From assembly GCF_040409805.1 (NCBI RefSeq), contig NZ_CP099572.1:62001-126000 (forward strand): DNA of 64,000 nt, given 5' to 3'. Each line of letters opens with the position of its first letter. Position 1 is the first letter of the stretch. This document shows positions 1-8,550 of the stretch, in pieces. The notes beneath the pieces were generated by a model that worked only from the letters and a program-made list of their open reading frames with translations, was not told where the DNA came from and did no database searches. Both the position numbers and the translations under genes were made by a program. The DNA comes from Polynucleobacter sp. MWH-UH23A (lineage in GTDB: Bacteria > Pseudomonadota > Gammaproteobacteria > Burkholderiales > Burkholderiaceae).

Positions 1-44
1 AGGTTGAAACACCTGCCGCTGATGCGCAGAAGTCAGGAGAGTAA
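1..44 (+). CDS. rpsC: Ribosomal protein S3, C-terminal end only (partial)
   Basis: The first 44 bases are the 3' end of an open frame that reads into the window and stops at TAA 42-44, two bases before the rplP start. Its last residues ([13 protein letters not shown]) form a short Ala/Lys/Glu-type tail as seen on betaproteobacterial S3, and S3 is the standard gene before L16 in the S10 operon. The AGGAG of its final codons also serves as the ribosome binding site of rplP. The identity rests mainly on position, because only 13 codons are visible. Confidence 0.75.
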   Translation, partial: VETPAADAQKSGE

Positions 45-46
45 GC

Positions 47-460
47 ATGCTACAACCAAAGCGTCGCAAGTATCGTAAGGAACAAAAAGGCCGTAACACT
101 GGCGTGGCAACACGCGGTAGTTCTGTAGCCTTTGGTGACTTTGGATTGAAGGCCGTTGGTCGTGGACGTTTAACTGCTCGTCAAATCGAGTCAGCACGTC
201 GCGCAATGACCCGTCACATTAAACGTGGTGGCCGTATTTGGATTCGTATTTTCCCAGATAAGCCAATTTCACAAAAACCTGCTGAAGTACGTATGGGTAA
301 CGGTAAAGGTAACCCAGAGTACTACGTAGCTGAAATTCAACCAGGTAAAGTGCTTTACGAGATGGATGGTGTGGATGAGCAATTGGCGCGCGAAGCTTTC
401 AAGCTTGCCGCAGCTAAGTTGCCTTTACAGACTACCTTCGTGATTCGCCACTTAGGTTGA
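47..460 (+). CDS. rplP: 50S ribosomal protein L16
   Basis: This 137-residue protein is the full usual length of L16, which sits in the large subunit near the A-site tRNA and the peptidyl transferase centre. The N-terminus [17 protein letters not shown] and the segment [13 protein letters not shown] are family hallmarks. The ATG lies two bases after the rpsC stop, with AGGAG inside the end of rpsC, so translation is probably coupled. It is followed at once by rpmC and rpsQ, the standard distal part of the S10 operon. Nothing unusual is seen. Confidence 0.98.
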   Translation: MLQPKRRKYRKEQKGRNTGVATRGSSVAFGDFGLKAVGRGRLTARQIESARRAMTRHIKRGGRIWIRIFPDKPISQKPAEVRMGNGKGNPEYYVAEIQPGKVLYEMDGVDEQLAREAFKLAAAKLPLQTTFVIRHLG

Positions 461-474
461 TCGGGATAGAGATT

Positions 475-669
475 ATGAAAAATAAAGAATTAGCAGCGAA
501 AGATCTGACTGCCTTAAATGCAGAATTGACAGAGCTCTTAAAGACTAACTTTAAGCTCCGTATGCAAAAGGGTACTCAGCAACTGACCAATACCAGCCAA
601 TTGGGTAAAACGAAGCGCGATATTGCTCGCGTGAAGACGTTTATTGCTCAAAAGACTGCTCAGAAATAA
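475..669 (+). CDS. rpmC: 50S ribosomal protein L29
   Basis: L29 is a small helical protein at the exit of the large-subunit peptide tunnel. The product is 64 residues from ATG 475 ([11 protein letters not shown]), a normal length for the family, with the expected [18 protein letters not shown] helix and the C-terminal [13 protein letters not shown]. An in-frame TTG at 457 would add six residues and overlap the rplP stop. ATG 475 is preferred because GGGATAGAG lies just upstream and the product then starts like other L29 proteins. It lies between rplP and rpsQ in the S10 operon. Confidence 0.96.
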   Translation: MKNKELAAKDLTALNAELTELLKTNFKLRMQKGTQQLTNTSQLGKTKRDIARVKTFIAQKTAQK

Positions 670-681
670 GGAAAAAGGGAT

Positions 682-951
682 ATGACAGAATTATCTAAAC
701 CCTTGCGCCGTACCCTCGTGGGCCGCGTTGTTAGCGACAAAATGCAAAAAACTGTGACCGTGTTGGTTGAGCGTCAAGTTAAGCATCCAGTGATTGGTAA
801 GTATGTTGGCCAGTCGAAAAAGTACCATGCTCATGACGAAGCAGGCACATACAAGATGGGTGATACCGTTGAAATTGCTGAATCTAAGCCAATTTCACGT
901 ACTAAATCTTGGGTTGTGACCCGTTTGGTTCAGGCTTCAAAGGGTATTTAA
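682..951 (+). CDS. rpsQ: 30S ribosomal protein S17
   Basis: S17 is a primary 16S rRNA-binding protein with an OB fold. The 89-residue product has the family core [23 protein letters not shown] near its N-terminus and the KYHAHDE and PISRTKSW segments. AAGGAAAAAGG precedes the ATG by a suitable distance. It is the last gene of the S10 operon. A hairpin with a T-rich tail and a promoter-like element follow before rplN, so part of the transcription may end here. Confidence 0.97.
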   Translation: MTELSKPLRRTLVGRVVSDKMQKTVTVLVERQVKHPVIGKYVGQSKKYHAHDEAGTYKMGDTVEIAESKPISRTKSWVVTRLVQASKGI

Positions 952-963
952 GGCTTTTTATAG

Positions 964-1000
964 GGTTTTGGAGAAGTTTCTTTCCAAAACCTTGTTTTTC
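964..1000 (+). terminator. Hairpin with T-rich tail between rpsQ and rplN
   Basis: A perfect 9-base inverted repeat (GGTTTTGGA 964-972, TCCAAAACC 983-991) with a 10-base loop is followed by TTGTTTTTC. This has the form of a weak intrinsic terminator or attenuator at the S10/spc boundary. The stem is A/T-rich apart from its G/C ends, so it may be leaky. Confidence 0.5.
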
Positions 1001-1010
1001 GTAGTAGAAT
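981..1010 (+). promoter_or_regulatory. Candidate promoter of the spc ribosomal operon
   Basis: TTTCCA (981-986) and TAGAAT (1005-1010) are separated by 18 bases and resemble -35 and -10 boxes. The element overlaps the right arm of the rpsQ-distal hairpin and leaves an untranslated leader of about 118 bases before rplN. It is a visual match only. Confidence 0.4.
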
Positions 1011-1015
1011 AGAAG

Positions 1016-1083
1016 GCTTCTCTGGTTTTATTGGAGAAGCAGTGTTTTTCATTAATTCCGGGTTTTAGCTTTCGTTAAAGCCC
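1016..1083 (+). promoter_or_regulatory. Structured 5' leader of rplN: two predicted hairpins
   Basis: Two stems lie in the rplN leader. The first is GCTTCTC (1016-1022) with GAGAAGC (1034-1040). The second is a 10-pair stem of 1060-1069 with 1074-1083, including two G-T pairs, closed by a four-base TTTC loop. The second contains GTTTTAG and TTAAAGCCCA, a pair of segments that recurs in the rpsD leader. Ribosomal protein operons are commonly autoregulated through leader structures; which protein would bind here is unknown. Confidence 0.45.
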
Positions 1084-1134
1084 ATAGACGGAACCAAGAC
1101 TGTTTGCCTTTGGCTAATAAGTTGGGGATTAGAA

Positions 1135-1503
1135 ATGATACAAACCGAAAGTAGATTGCAGGTTGCCGATAACACAGGCGCCAGTGAAGTGTTGTGCATC
1201 AAGGTATTGGGCGGCTCTAAGCGTCGTTACGCCAGTATTGGTGATGTAATCAAAGTCACTGTGAAGTCAGCTGCTCCACGCGGCCGTGTAAAAAAAGGTG
1301 ATATTTATAACGCTGTTGTTGTTAGAACAGCTAAGGGTGTACGCCGTCCAGACGGTTCATTGATTAAGTTCGATGACAACGCTGCGGTATTGCTCAACGC
1401 TAAGTTAGAGCCAATTGGCACACGTATCTTTGGACCTGTCACACGCGAATTGCGTACTGAGAAGTTCATGAAGATCGTTTCTCTTGCCCCCGAAGTAATT
1501 TAA
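1135..1503 (+). CDS. rplN: 50S ribosomal protein L14
   Basis: L14 is a 23S rRNA-binding protein at the subunit interface. The 122-residue product has the invariant start [16 protein letters not shown], the central [12 protein letters not shown] and the C-terminal [11 protein letters not shown], all at full family length. It is the first gene of the spc operon. An unusually long spacer (about 180 bases) with hairpins and a promoter-like sequence precedes it, while rplX follows after only nine bases. This suggests that transcription or regulation can restart at this gene. Confidence 0.98.
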   Translation: MIQTESRLQVADNTGASEVLCIKVLGGSKRRYASIGDVIKVTVKSAAPRGRVKKGDIYNAVVVRTAKGVRRPDGSLIKFDDNAAVLLNAKLEPIGTRIFGPVTRELRTEKFMKIVSLAPEVI

Positions 1504-1512
1504 GAGGCTGAC

Positions 1513-1821
1513 ATGAATAAGATTCGTAAAGGTGATTCCGTCGTTCTATTGACTGGCCGTGATAAAGGCAAGCAAGGAACTGTAACGGCTGTTCTCGATG
1601 ACAAACTCGTTATCGAAGGCGTAAATGTTTACAAGAAGAGTGTTAAACCTAATCCAGCTGCTGGTGTTACCGGTGGCTTGATTGATAAGACTATGCCCGT
1701 TCACATTTCTAATGTGGCTTTGGTTGACGGTAACGGCAAGCCATCACGTGTTGGTATAAAGCTCGTTGATGGCAAAAAGCAGCGTTTCCTCAAAACCACT
1801 GGTGCAACATTGAGCGCATAA
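1513..1821 (+). CDS. rplX: 50S ribosomal protein L24
   Basis: L24 starts large-subunit assembly by binding the 5' part of 23S rRNA. The 102-residue product begins with a KOW motif ([20 protein letters not shown], residues about 3-22) and carries VEGVNVYKK and the [10 protein letters not shown] segment typical of the family. The length is normal. Nine bases separate it from rplN and sixteen from rplE in the usual spc order. Confidence 0.97.
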   Translation: MNKIRKGDSVVLLTGRDKGKQGTVTAVLDDKLVIEGVNVYKKSVKPNPAAGVTGGLIDKTMPVHISNVALVDGNGKPSRVGIKLVDGKKQRFLKTTGATLSA

Positions 1822-1837
1822 GGGGCGGAGAGAGATT

Positions 1838-2380
1838 ATGAGCACACGTTTTCAAGAGCACTATCAAGCTAAAGTTGTTGCAGATTTGATCGCTAAGTTT
1901 GGTTACAAGTCTGTAATGGAAGTTCCACGCATCACCAAGGTGACCCTCAATATGGGCTTGGGCGAAGCAGTGAACGATAAAAAAGTTATCGAAAATGCAG
2001 TTGGCGATTTAACTAAAGTTGCAGGCCAAAAGCCAGTTGTAACAAAAGCTAAAAAAGCGATTGCAGGTTTCAAAATTCGTCAAGGCTACCCAATTGGTGC
2101 CATGGTGACATTGCGTGGTCAACGCATGTACGAATTTTTAGATCGTTTTGTAACTGTTGCTTTGCCACGCGTACGTGACTTCCGCGGTATTTCTGGTAAA
2201 GCATTTGACGGCCGCGGTAACTACAACATCGGCGTTAAAGAACAGATTATTTTCCCTGAAATCGAATACGACAAGATTGATGCCCTCCGTGGTCTCAACA
2301 TCAGTATTACGACGACTGCTAAGACTGACGAAGAAGCAAAAGCTTTGTTGGCGGCATTCAAATTCCCTTTCCGTAATTAA
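1838..2380 (+). CDS. rplE: 50S ribosomal protein L5
   Basis: L5 binds 5S rRNA and contacts P-site tRNA in the central protuberance. The 180-residue product matches the family length and shows [14 protein letters not shown] near residue 32, the RPVxTKAKK-like segment [18 protein letters not shown] and the late [17 protein letters not shown] block. AGGGGCGGAGAGAG is a strong ribosome binding site before the ATG. In Escherichia coli the S8 repressor site lies at the start of rplE; I did not identify an equivalent structure here. Confidence 0.98.
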   Translation: MSTRFQEHYQAKVVADLIAKFGYKSVMEVPRITKVTLNMGLGEAVNDKKVIENAVGDLTKVAGQKPVVTKAKKAIAGFKIRQGYPIGAMVTLRGQRMYEFLDRFVTVALPRVRDFRGISGKAFDGRGNYNIGVKEQIIFPEIEYDKIDALRGLNISITTTAKTDEEAKALLAAFKFPFRN

Positions 2381-2389
2381 GAGGCTAAC

Positions 2390-2695
2390 GTGGCAAAAGT
2401 ATCCCTAATTGAGCGCGAAAATAAGCGCGCAAAAACAGTAGAGAAGTACGCTGCTAAGCGTGCCGAACTCAAGGCAATCATTGCTGATCAATCACGCAGT
2501 GATGAAGAGCGTTATGAAGCTCGTTTGAAGCTCCAGGCTCTCCCACGTAACGCAAGCCCGATTCGTCAAAGAAATCGTTGTTCATTAACCGGTCGTCCAC
2601 GTGGCACATTCCGTAAATTCGGCTTGGCTCGCGGCAAGATTCGTGAAATCGCCTTCCGTGGCGAAATCCCCGGTTTAACCAAGGCCAGCTGGTAA
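2390..2695 (+). CDS. rpsN: 30S ribosomal protein S14 (zinc-free form)
   Basis: S14 is a late-assembling small-subunit head protein. The 101-residue product is the long form without the zinc-binding cysteines: only one Cys appears, in [12 protein letters not shown], followed by [11 protein letters not shown] and PGLTKASW at the end. The start codon is GTG at 2390, supported by GAGG upstream and by the usual [11 protein letters not shown]-terminus. It lies between rplE and rpsH as in other proteobacteria. Confidence 0.97.
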   Translation: MAKVSLIERENKRAKTVEKYAAKRAELKAIIADQSRSDEERYEARLKLQALPRNASPIRQRNRCSLTGRPRGTFRKFGLARGKIREIAFRGEIPGLTKASW

Positions 2696-2719
2696 GCGGC
2701 GAAAGAATTAGGAGAACTC

Positions 2720-3115
2720 ATGAGTATCAGCGATCCAATCGCCGACATGTTGACCCGGATCCGCAATGCGCAAGCAGTGCAGAAGCCTTTGGTCACAATG
2801 CCGTCGTCAAAAGTTAAAGTAGCCATCGCAAAGGTATTGCAAGACGAAGGCTATATCGAGAGTTTTGAAATCAAAGGTGAAGCAGCTAAGCCAGTGCTCC
2901 ACATTGATCTCAAATACTATGCAGGCCGTCCTGTTATCGAGCGTATCGACCGTGTATCAACACCAAGCCTACGTATCTATAAAGGCCGCCATGACATTCC
3001 AGAAGTTATGAATGGCTTGGGCATTGCAATTATTTCAACCCCTCAAGGCGTAATGACAGACCGTAAAGCACGTGCAACAGGCGTGGGCGGCGAAGTTATT
3101 TGCTACGTAGCCTAA
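2720..3115 (+). CDS. rpsH: 30S ribosomal protein S8
   Basis: S8 binds the central domain of 16S rRNA and in many bacteria represses its own operon. The 131-residue product has the diagnostic start [18 protein letters not shown] and the C-terminal block [14 protein letters not shown] with GGEVICYVA at the end. TTAGGAGAA gives a clear ribosome binding site. It is part of the uninterrupted spc gene string, with rplF ten bases downstream. Confidence 0.98.
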   Translation: MSISDPIADMLTRIRNAQAVQKPLVTMPSSKVKVAIAKVLQDEGYIESFEIKGEAAKPVLHIDLKYYAGRPVIERIDRVSTPSLRIYKGRHDIPEVMNGLGIAIISTPQGVMTDRKARATGVGGEVICYVA

Positions 3116-3125
3116 GGAGAGAAAT

Positions 3126-3659
3126 ATGTCCCGCGTAGGTAAATCACCCATTACAGTTCCGAAGGGCGCTGAAATCAGCATCAACGGTGCAAACATTACT
3201 GTTAAGGGCCCATTGGGTACATTGACACATAACTTGCATCCTTCTGTTGGTTTGAAACAAGAAGATGGTGTACTGACAGTTGTTTTGAATAACGACTCAC
3301 CAGAAGCTGGTGCTCAGTCAGGTACAGCACGCGCATTGGTTAACAACATGGTTGTTGGCGTAACTACTGGCTTTGAGCGCAAGCTTAGCTTGGTAGGCGT
3401 TGGTTACCGTGCTCAAGCTCAAGGCGAAACATTGAAGTTGCAGTTGGGTTTTTCTCACGACATCATTTACAACCTGCCAAAGGGTGTGAAGGCTGAGACT
3501 CCATCGCAAACTGAAATCATTATCAAAGGCTCCAACAAGCAACAAGTTGGCCAGGTTGCAGCAGAAGTTCGCGCATACCGTTCACCAGAGCCATACAAAG
3601 GCAAGGGTGTTCGCTACGTGGATGAGGTTGTGCATCTGAAAGAAACTAAGAAGAAGTAA
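3126..3659 (+). CDS. rplF: 50S ribosomal protein L6
   Basis: L6 lies near the GTPase centre of the large subunit. The 177-residue product starts [14 protein letters not shown] and shows the two-domain L6 layout, with VGVGYRAQ near residue 91 and the signature [14 protein letters not shown] near the C-terminus. Length and start are standard and the AAGGAGAG site precedes the ATG. rplR follows after thirteen bases. Confidence 0.98.
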   Translation: MSRVGKSPITVPKGAEISINGANITVKGPLGTLTHNLHPSVGLKQEDGVLTVVLNNDSPEAGAQSGTARALVNNMVVGVTTGFERKLSLVGVGYRAQAQGETLKLQLGFSHDIIYNLPKGVKAETPSQTEIIIKGSNKQQVGQVAAEVRAYRSPEPYKGKGVRYVDEVVHLKETKKK

Positions 3660-3672
3660 GCGAGATTAGAAA

Positions 3673-4026
3673 ATGAATAAAGACGAATCTAGACAAAGAC
3701 GCGCTCGGCAGACTCGTATTCGCATTGCCGAAGCTCAGGCAAATCGCTTAACAGTTATCCGTAGCAATTCGCATATTTCTGCACAGGTTTATAGCCCATG
3801 CGGAACCAAAGTTGTCGCAGCTGCTTCAACAATGGAAAAAGATTTGCGCCAAGCAATCAAAAACGGCGGTAACGCTGAAGCAGCTAAACAAATCGGCAAG
3901 TTAGTTGCTGAGCGTGCCGTTAAGGCGGGCGTTGTGGATGTTGCTTTTGATCGCTCTGGTCATCGCTACCACGGCCGTATTAAGGCCTTAGCTGAAGCTG
4001 CGCGTGAAGCCGGCTTGAAGTTCTAA
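3673..4026 (+). CDS. rplR: 50S ribosomal protein L18
   Basis: L18 works with L5 and L25 in binding 5S rRNA. The 117-residue product has the basic N-terminus ([14 protein letters not shown]), the [16 protein letters not shown] strand region and the C-terminal [25 protein letters not shown], all typical. It is of normal length and lies between rplF and rpsE. The frame on the opposite strand across its end is a shadow. Confidence 0.98.
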   Translation: MNKDESRQRRARQTRIRIAEAQANRLTVIRSNSHISAQVYSPCGTKVVAAASTMEKDLRQAIKNGGNAEAAKQIGKLVAERAVKAGVVDVAFDRSGHRYHGRIKALAEAAREAGLKF

Positions 4027-4043
4027 TAGGTTTAGGAAAAAAC

Positions 4044-4562
4044 ATGGCAAAAATGCAAGCTAAGATGCAAAACGAAGAGCGTGATGATGGTCTTCGCGAG
4101 AAGATGATTGCTGTTAATCGTGTAACTAAAGTGGTTAAGGGTGGTCGTATTCTCGGCTTCGCTGCGCTCACTGTAGTTGGCGATGGTGATGGCCGCATCG
4201 GTATGGGTAAGGGCAAGTCAAAAGAAGTTCCAGTTGCTGTTCAAAAAGCAATGGACGAAGCTCGCCGCAAGATGATCAAGGTGCCTTTGCGTAAAGGTAC
4301 ATTGCAGCATTCAGTGATTGGTCAACATGGCGCTTCACGCGTTTTGATCTCTCCAGCTAAAGACGGTACTGGCGTTATTGCTGGTGGCCCAATGCGCGCT
4401 ATTTTTGATGTGATGGGTGTAACAAACGTTGTAGCAAAGTCACTTGGCTCAACAAACCCTTACAACATGGTTCGTGCAACGATTGATGGTTTAAGCAAGA
4501 TGAGTACTCCTGCTGAGATTGCTGCCAAGCGCGGTAAGTCAGTTGAAGAGATTCTCGGCTAA
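4044..4562 (+). CDS. rpsE: 30S ribosomal protein S5
   Basis: S5 helps set translational accuracy and mRNA unwinding in the small subunit. The 172-residue product has the S5 N-terminal double-stranded RNA-binding fold ([27 protein letters not shown], residues about 25-52) and the C-terminal domain with [15 protein letters not shown] and [15 protein letters not shown]. It carries a normal length and a good upstream AGG site. rpmD and rplO follow in the standard order. Confidence 0.98.
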   Translation: MAKMQAKMQNEERDDGLREKMIAVNRVTKVVKGGRILGFAALTVVGDGDGRIGMGKGKSKEVPVAVQKAMDEARRKMIKVPLRKGTLQHSVIGQHGASRVLISPAKDGTGVIAGGPMRAIFDVMGVTNVVAKSLGSTNPYNMVRATIDGLSKMSTPAEIAAKRGKSVEEILG

Positions 4563-4585
4563 GACCCAATATTAGGAATCTACAA

Positions 4586-4774
4586 ATGACAAAATCAAAC
4601 TCCAAAGTCAAACTGCAATTAGTGCGCAGCTTGATTGGTACACGCGAAAGCCACCGTGCAACGGTACGTGGTTTAGGTCTTGGTCGCATCAACTCAGTTT
4701 CCGAGTTGGAAGACACCCCAGCTGTTCGCGGCATGATTAATAAAGTTTCTTATCTAGTGAAAGTCATTGGCTAA
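4586..4774 (+). CDS. rpmD: 50S ribosomal protein L30
   Basis: L30 is a small large-subunit protein. The 62-residue product contains the expected [28 protein letters not shown] block and ends [13 protein letters not shown], which is the full family length. TAGGAATC precedes the ATG. It is tightly placed between rpsE and rplO, as in the spc operon of other betaproteobacteria. A longer antisense frame here is a shadow. Confidence 0.97.
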   Translation: MTKSNSKVKLQLVRSLIGTRESHRATVRGLGLGRINSVSELEDTPAVRGMINKVSYLVKVIG

Positions 4775-4801
4775 TAACTAGCTAGTAAATAGGCGAAGAA
4801 T

Positions 4802-5242
4802 ATGCAACTCAATACACTCAAACCCGCAGAAGGCTCTAAGAAGGCACGTCGTCGCGTAGGTCGCGGCATTGGCTCTGGTCTTGGTAAAACTGCTGGCCGT
4901 GGTCACAAAGGTCAAAAATCCCGTTCTGGTGGTTTCCACAAAGTTGGATTCGAAGGCGGTCAGATGCCTATGTATCGTCGTTTGCCAAAACGCGGTTTCG
5001 TATCCTTGACACGTCGTCATGTTGGTCAAATTACATTGAACGACTTAGCAAAAATCAATTTGCCTGAAGTTGACCTCTTGGTTTTAAAAGCTCATGGTTT
5101 TGCTGGTGAGCAAATCAATGCAGTGAAAGTCATTAAAACTGGCGAACTCAAAATTGCTGTAACCCTCAAGGGTATTACAGCTACTGCTGGCGCAAAAGCA
5201 GCGATTGAAGCAGCTGGTGGCAAATTAGTTGAGTTGGCTTAA
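4802..5242 (+). CDS. rplO: 50S ribosomal protein L15
   Basis: L15 is an assembly protein of the large subunit with a long glycine-rich extension. The 146-residue product starts [26 protein letters not shown] and continues through [16 protein letters not shown] and [17 protein letters not shown], the L15 hallmarks, to a C-terminal globular domain ending in [13 protein letters not shown]. Length is normal. secY follows after eighteen bases, so ribosomal and translocon genes are likely co-transcribed. Confidence 0.98.
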   Translation: MQLNTLKPAEGSKKARRRVGRGIGSGLGKTAGRGHKGQKSRSGGFHKVGFEGGQMPMYRRLPKRGFVSLTRRHVGQITLNDLAKINLPEVDLLVLKAHGFAGEQINAVKVIKTGELKIAVTLKGITATAGAKAAIEAAGGKLVELA

Positions 5243-5260
5243 CAGGTTTTCTGAGTAAAC

Positions 5261-6598
5261 ATGGCATTAGCACCTACCAATAGCGCAAGCGCTGCTTCAG
5301 CAGGAGGCAAGTTCGGCGACTTACGTCGTCGCTTGGTTTTCCTGGTGCTGGCATTGCTCGTTTATCGTTTGGGCGCACATATTCCAGTTCCTGGTATTGA
5401 TCCAGACCAATTGGCCCAGTTATTTGCTGGTCAAAAAGACGGCATCTTGGGAATGTTTAACTTGTTCTCTGGCGGCGCCTTGTCTCGCTTCACCGTGTTT
5501 GCGTTGGGAATCATGCCTTACATTTCTGCATCAATCATCATGCAGTTAATGACCATCGTTCTCCCATCATTGGAAGCATTGAAAAAAGAGGGTCAAGCCG
5601 GTCAGCGCAAGATTACTCAGTACACCCGTTATGGCACTGTATTCTTGGCAACATTCCAAGCATTAGGAATTTCTGTTGCATTACAGGCGCAACCAGGCTT
5701 GGTGATCAATCCAGGTCTGATGTTTGAATTAAATACAGTTGTTACTTTAGTTACTGGCACGATGTTCTTGATGTGGCTCGGTGAGCAAATTACTGAGCGC
5801 GGCTTAGGTAACGGTATCTCCATCATTATTTTTGGTGGTATTGTGTCTGGCTTGCCAAATGCATTAGCTAGCCTTTTAGAGCTAGTTCGTACTGGTTCAA
5901 TGAATATTATTTCTGCTCTCTTGATCGTGGTGATCGTTGTAGCAGTAACTTATTTTGTAGTGTTTGTAGAGCGTGGTCAGCGCCGTATTTTGGTGAATTA
6001 CGCTAAACGGCAAGTTGGTAACAAGATTTACGGTGGCCAATCTTCATACTTCCCATTGAAGTTGAATATGGCTGGTGTTATCCCTCCAATTTTTGCTTCC
6101 TCGATTATTTTGTTCCCTGCAACTATTGCTGGCTGGTTTACATCAGGCGAGCCAACCAATATGTTTAGCAGAATCATTAAGGACTTGGCAGCTACTTTGG
6201 CTCCAGGCCAACCTGTTTACACCATTTTGTATGCAGCAGCGATCATTTTCTTCTGTTTCTTCTATACCGCTTTGGTATTTAACAGCCGTGAAACTGCTGA
6301 GAATTTGAAGAAGAGCGGCGCATTTGTTCCTGGTATTCGTCCTGGCGATCAAACAGCGCGTTATATCGATAAGATTTTGGTGCGCCTGACTTTGGCTGGT
6401 GCAATTTATATGGTTCTGGTTTGCTTGTTGCCAGAATTCTTGGTGTTGAAGTACAACGTGCCGTTCTATTTCGGTGGTACTTCATTGTTGATTATTGTGG
6501 TTGTTGCAATGGATTTCATGGCTCAAGTTCAGTCATTTGTCATGCAGCAGCAATATGGCTCTTTGATGAAAAAAGCCAACTTTAAGATGGGCGCTTAA
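5261..6598 (+). CDS. secY: Protein translocase subunit SecY
   Basis: SecY is the channel subunit of the SecYEG translocon that moves proteins across, and inserts them into, the inner membrane. The 445-residue protein has about ten hydrophobic segments. It begins with the cytoplasmic [29 protein letters not shown] region and contains [12 protein letters not shown] and the conserved cytoplasmic loops (KREGQ-like [21 protein letters not shown], and [22 protein letters not shown] near the end). Length matches the family. It sits in the usual place after rplO and four bases before infA. Confidence 0.98.
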   Translation: MALAPTNSASAASAGGKFGDLRRRLVFLVLALLVYRLGAHIPVPGIDPDQLAQLFAGQKDGILGMFNLFSGGALSRFTVFALGIMPYISASIIMQLMTIVLPSLEALKKEGQAGQRKITQYTRYGTVFLATFQALGISVALQAQPGLVINPGLMFELNTVVTLVTGTMFLMWLGEQITERGLGNGISIIIFGGIVSGLPNALASLLELVRTGSMNIISALLIVVIVVAVTYFVVFVERGQRRILVNYAKRQVGNKIYGGQSSYFPLKLNMAGVIPPIFASSIILFPATIAGWFTSGEPTNMFSRIIKDLAATLAPGQPVYTILYAAAIIFFCFFYTALVFNSRETAENLKKSGAFVPGIRPGDQTARYIDKILVRLTLAGAIYMVLVCLLPEFLVLKYNVPFYFGGTSLLIIVVVAMDFMAQVQSFVMQQQYGSLMKKANFKMGA

Positions 6599-6602
6599 CT
6601 GA

Positions 6603-6821
6603 ATGTCTAAAGACGATGTAATTCAGATGGCGGGAGAAGTTGTAGAGAATTTGCCGAACGCAATGTTTCGCGTGAAGCTAGAAAACGGACATGTGGTTTT
6701 AGGGCACATTTCTGGAAAGATGCGGATGCACTATATCCGTATTCTGCCTGGAGATAAGGTGACGGTGGAGATGACTCCTTACGACCTGACGCGCGCCAGA
6801 ATCATTTTCCGTGCGAAGTAA
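6603..6821 (+). CDS. infA: Translation initiation factor IF-1
   Basis: IF-1 is an OB-fold factor that occupies the A site of the small subunit during initiation. The 72-residue product has [27 protein letters not shown] and [13 protein letters not shown], matching the family over its whole length. The ATG lies four bases after the secY stop, so translation is probably coupled. A copy within the spc/alpha junction before rpmJ is typical of betaproteobacteria. Confidence 0.97.
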   Translation: MSKDDVIQMAGEVVENLPNAMFRVKLENGHVVLGHISGKMRMHYIRILPGDKVTVEMTPYDLTRARIIFRAK

Positions 6822-6855
6822 AGATTAAGTAGTACCTATTTTTAAGAGGTGAGTT

Positions 6856-6972
6856 ATGAAAGTTTTAGCATCCGTTAAGTGTATTTGCAGAAATTGCAAG
6901 ATCATTAAGCGCAAACGCGTTGTGCGCGTGATCTGTTCTTCAGACGCACGTCATAAGCAGCGTCAAGGCTGA
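6856..6972 (+). CDS. rpmJ: 50S ribosomal protein L36 (38 residues)
   Basis: This short frame encodes a 38-residue L36: [22 protein letters not shown] in two halves, ending DARHKQRQG. The zinc-ribbon ligands C11, C14, C27 and H33 are all present, so this is the zinc-binding form. AAGAGGTGAG gives a strong ribosome binding site. It lies between infA and rpsM, its standard place. Genes this small are easily missed by length cutoffs, but every hallmark of the family is present. Confidence 0.97.
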   Translation: MKVLASVKCICRNCKIIKRKRVVRVICSSDARHKQRQG

Positions 6973-6996
6973 TCTGGTTAATTAAGAGGAAATCTC

Positions 6997-7362
6997 ATGG
7001 CACGTATCGCTGGGGTAAATATCCCAAATCATCAACATACTGTTATCGGTTTAACAGCAATCTTTGGTATTGGCACAACTCGGGCACATCAAATTTGCAA
7101 AACCACAGGTGTTGCAATTGACAAAAAAGTTAAAGATCTTACTGACGCTGACTTGGAAAAGTTACGTGATGAAGTAGGTAAGTTCATCACCGAGGGTGAT
7201 CTTCGTCGTGAAGTAACTATGAGCATCAAGCGTTTGATGGACTTGGGTTGCTACCGTGGCGTTCGTCATCGCAAGGGCTTGCCTGTACGTGGTCAACGTA
7301 CTAAGACAAATGCGCGCACTCGTAAGGGTCCGCGTAAGTCTGGCATCGCACTGAAGAAATAA
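6997..7362 (+). CDS. rpsM: 30S ribosomal protein S13
   Basis: S13 lies in the small-subunit head and contacts the P-site tRNA and the inter-subunit bridge. The 121-residue product starts [26 protein letters not shown] and contains the C-terminal signature [18 protein letters not shown] followed by a basic tail. In E. coli it opens the alpha operon. Here it follows rpmJ after 24 bases with AAGAGG upstream, and rpsK comes 18 bases later. Confidence 0.98.
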   Translation: MARIAGVNIPNHQHTVIGLTAIFGIGTTRAHQICKTTGVAIDKKVKDLTDADLEKLRDEVGKFITEGDLRREVTMSIKRLMDLGCYRGVRHRKGLPVRGQRTKTNARTRKGPRKSGIALKK

Positions 7363-7380
7363 TCAAGAAAGTTTATTGAC

Positions 7381-7788
7381 ATGGCACAACAAAAATCCGC
7401 TTCCGCTGCTGCACAGCGCGCTCGTAAGAAGGTTAAAAAGAACGTTGCTGACGGTATTGCGCACGTTCACGCTTCTTTCAACAACACCATCATTACGATT
7501 ACTGATCGTCAAGGAAATGCGCTTTCATGGGCAACTTCTGGTGGCCAGGGCTTCAAGGGCTCACGTAAATCAACACCTTTTGCTGCTCAGGTAGCTGCAG
7601 AAGTTGCTGGCAAAGTGGCTATTGAATGCGGTATCAAGAATTTGGAAGTTCAGATCAAGGGTCCAGGCCCAGGTCGTGAATCAGCAGTTCGAGCATTGAA
7701 CTCATTGGGCATCAAGATCACTGAGATTCAAGACGTAACTCCAGTTCCACACAATGGTTGCCGCCCCCCTAAGCGTCGTCGTATTTAA
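7381..7788 (+). CDS. rpsK: 30S ribosomal protein S11
   Basis: S11 forms part of the platform of the small subunit near the mRNA exit. The 135-residue product carries an Ala/Lys-rich N-terminal extension, then [37 protein letters not shown] and the C-terminal [17 protein letters not shown] signature. Length is normal. A gap of 115 bases with candidate regulatory structures separates it from rpsD. Confidence 0.98.
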   Translation: MAQQKSASAAAQRARKKVKKNVADGIAHVHASFNNTIITITDRQGNALSWATSGGQGFKGSRKSTPFAAQVAAEVAGKVAIECGIKNLEVQIKGPGPGRESAVRALNSLGIKITEIQDVTPVPHNGCRPPKRRRI

Positions 7789-7797
7789 GCTAGGAAG

Positions 7798-7826
7798 TTG
7801 GTAGTACAAGTTTTAGTAGTTTTTAT
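7798..7826 (+). promoter_or_regulatory. Candidate promoter for rpsD-rpoA-rplQ
   Basis: TTGGTA (7798-7803) and TTTTAT (7821-7826) are spaced by 17 bases in the gap between rpsK and rpsD. Each box is an imperfect match to consensus. If used, it would give rpsD, rpoA and rplQ their own transcript with a structured leader. This is a visual match only. Confidence 0.35.
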
Positions 7827-7837
7827 TAAAGCCCACT

Positions 7838-7886
7838 GTTCGCCTGATTTAAAGGGCGAACTCACCGCCGGTCGCAAGACTGCGGC
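7838..7886 (+). promoter_or_regulatory. Structured leader of rpsD: hairpin plus GNRA-capped stem
   Basis: The first hairpin pairs GTTCGCC (7838-7844) with GGCGAAC (7855-7861). The second pairs GCCG with CGGC and GTC with GAC, with a two-base bulge (7881-7882) and a GCAA tetraloop at 7874-7877, a classic stable GNRA loop. It ends 17 bases before the GTG start. S4 is a known translational repressor of its operon in E. coli, so an S4-binding role is a reasonable guess, though the E. coli site lies before rpsM. Confidence 0.5.
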
Positions 7887-7903
7887 AAAGAAAGGAAAAC
7901 ATC

Positions 7904-8527
7904 GTGGCACGTTACTTAGGCCCTAAGGCCAAATTAGCACGTCGGGAAGGTACCGACTTATTTTTAAAGAGCGCACGTCGCGCCCTGTCAGACAAGTGCA
8001 AGTTAGATACTAAGCCTGGTCAACATGGTCGTACATCTGGCTCAAGAACATCGGATTACGGTAATCAGTTGCGTGAAAAGCAAAAGGTTAAGCGTATCTA
8101 TGGCGTATTAGAGCGTCAATTCCGTCGTTACTTCGCAGAAGCTGAGCGTCGTAAAGGTAATACAGGTGAAACATTGCTTCAGCTGTTAGAGTCACGTCTC
8201 GATAACGTGGTCTATCGCATGGGCTTTGGTTCAACACGCGCAGAAGCACGTCAGTTGGTTTCTCATGGCGCCATTATGTTGAATGGTAGCGCGGTGAATA
8301 TTCCATCGATTCAGGTTAAACCTGGCGATGTTGTTGCAATTCGTGAAAAAGCGAAGAAGCAAGCCCGTATTACAGAATCACTCAATTTGGTTCAGCAAAT
8401 GTCTGCAGTTACCTGGGTTTCAGTTGACGCAGCTAAGCTGGAGGGAACATTTAAGCAAGTGCCTGACCGCGAAGATATCAGCGGTGAAATTAATGAAAGT
8501 TTGATCGTCGAATTGTATTCACGTTAA
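7904..8527 (+). CDS. rpsD: 30S ribosomal protein S4
   Basis: S4 is a primary 16S rRNA-binding protein and, in E. coli, the repressor of the alpha operon. The 207-residue product starts [19 protein letters not shown], has the long-arm region around [14 protein letters not shown], and an S4 RNA-binding domain ([26 protein letters not shown], about residues 97-122). The start codon is GTG at 7904, supported by AAAGGAAA upstream and by the family N-terminus. A structured leader precedes it and rpoA follows after 23 bases. Confidence 0.98.
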   Translation: MARYLGPKAKLARREGTDLFLKSARRALSDKCKLDTKPGQHGRTSGSRTSDYGNQLREKQKVKRIYGVLERQFRRYFAEAERRKGNTGETLLQLLESRLDNVVYRMGFGSTRAEARQLVSHGAIMLNGSAVNIPSIQVKPGDVVAIREKAKKQARITESLNLVQQMSAVTWVSVDAAKLEGTFKQVPDREDISGEINESLIVELYSR

Positions 8528-8550
8528 TTAGGCACTCTCAAGGAAAAAAT

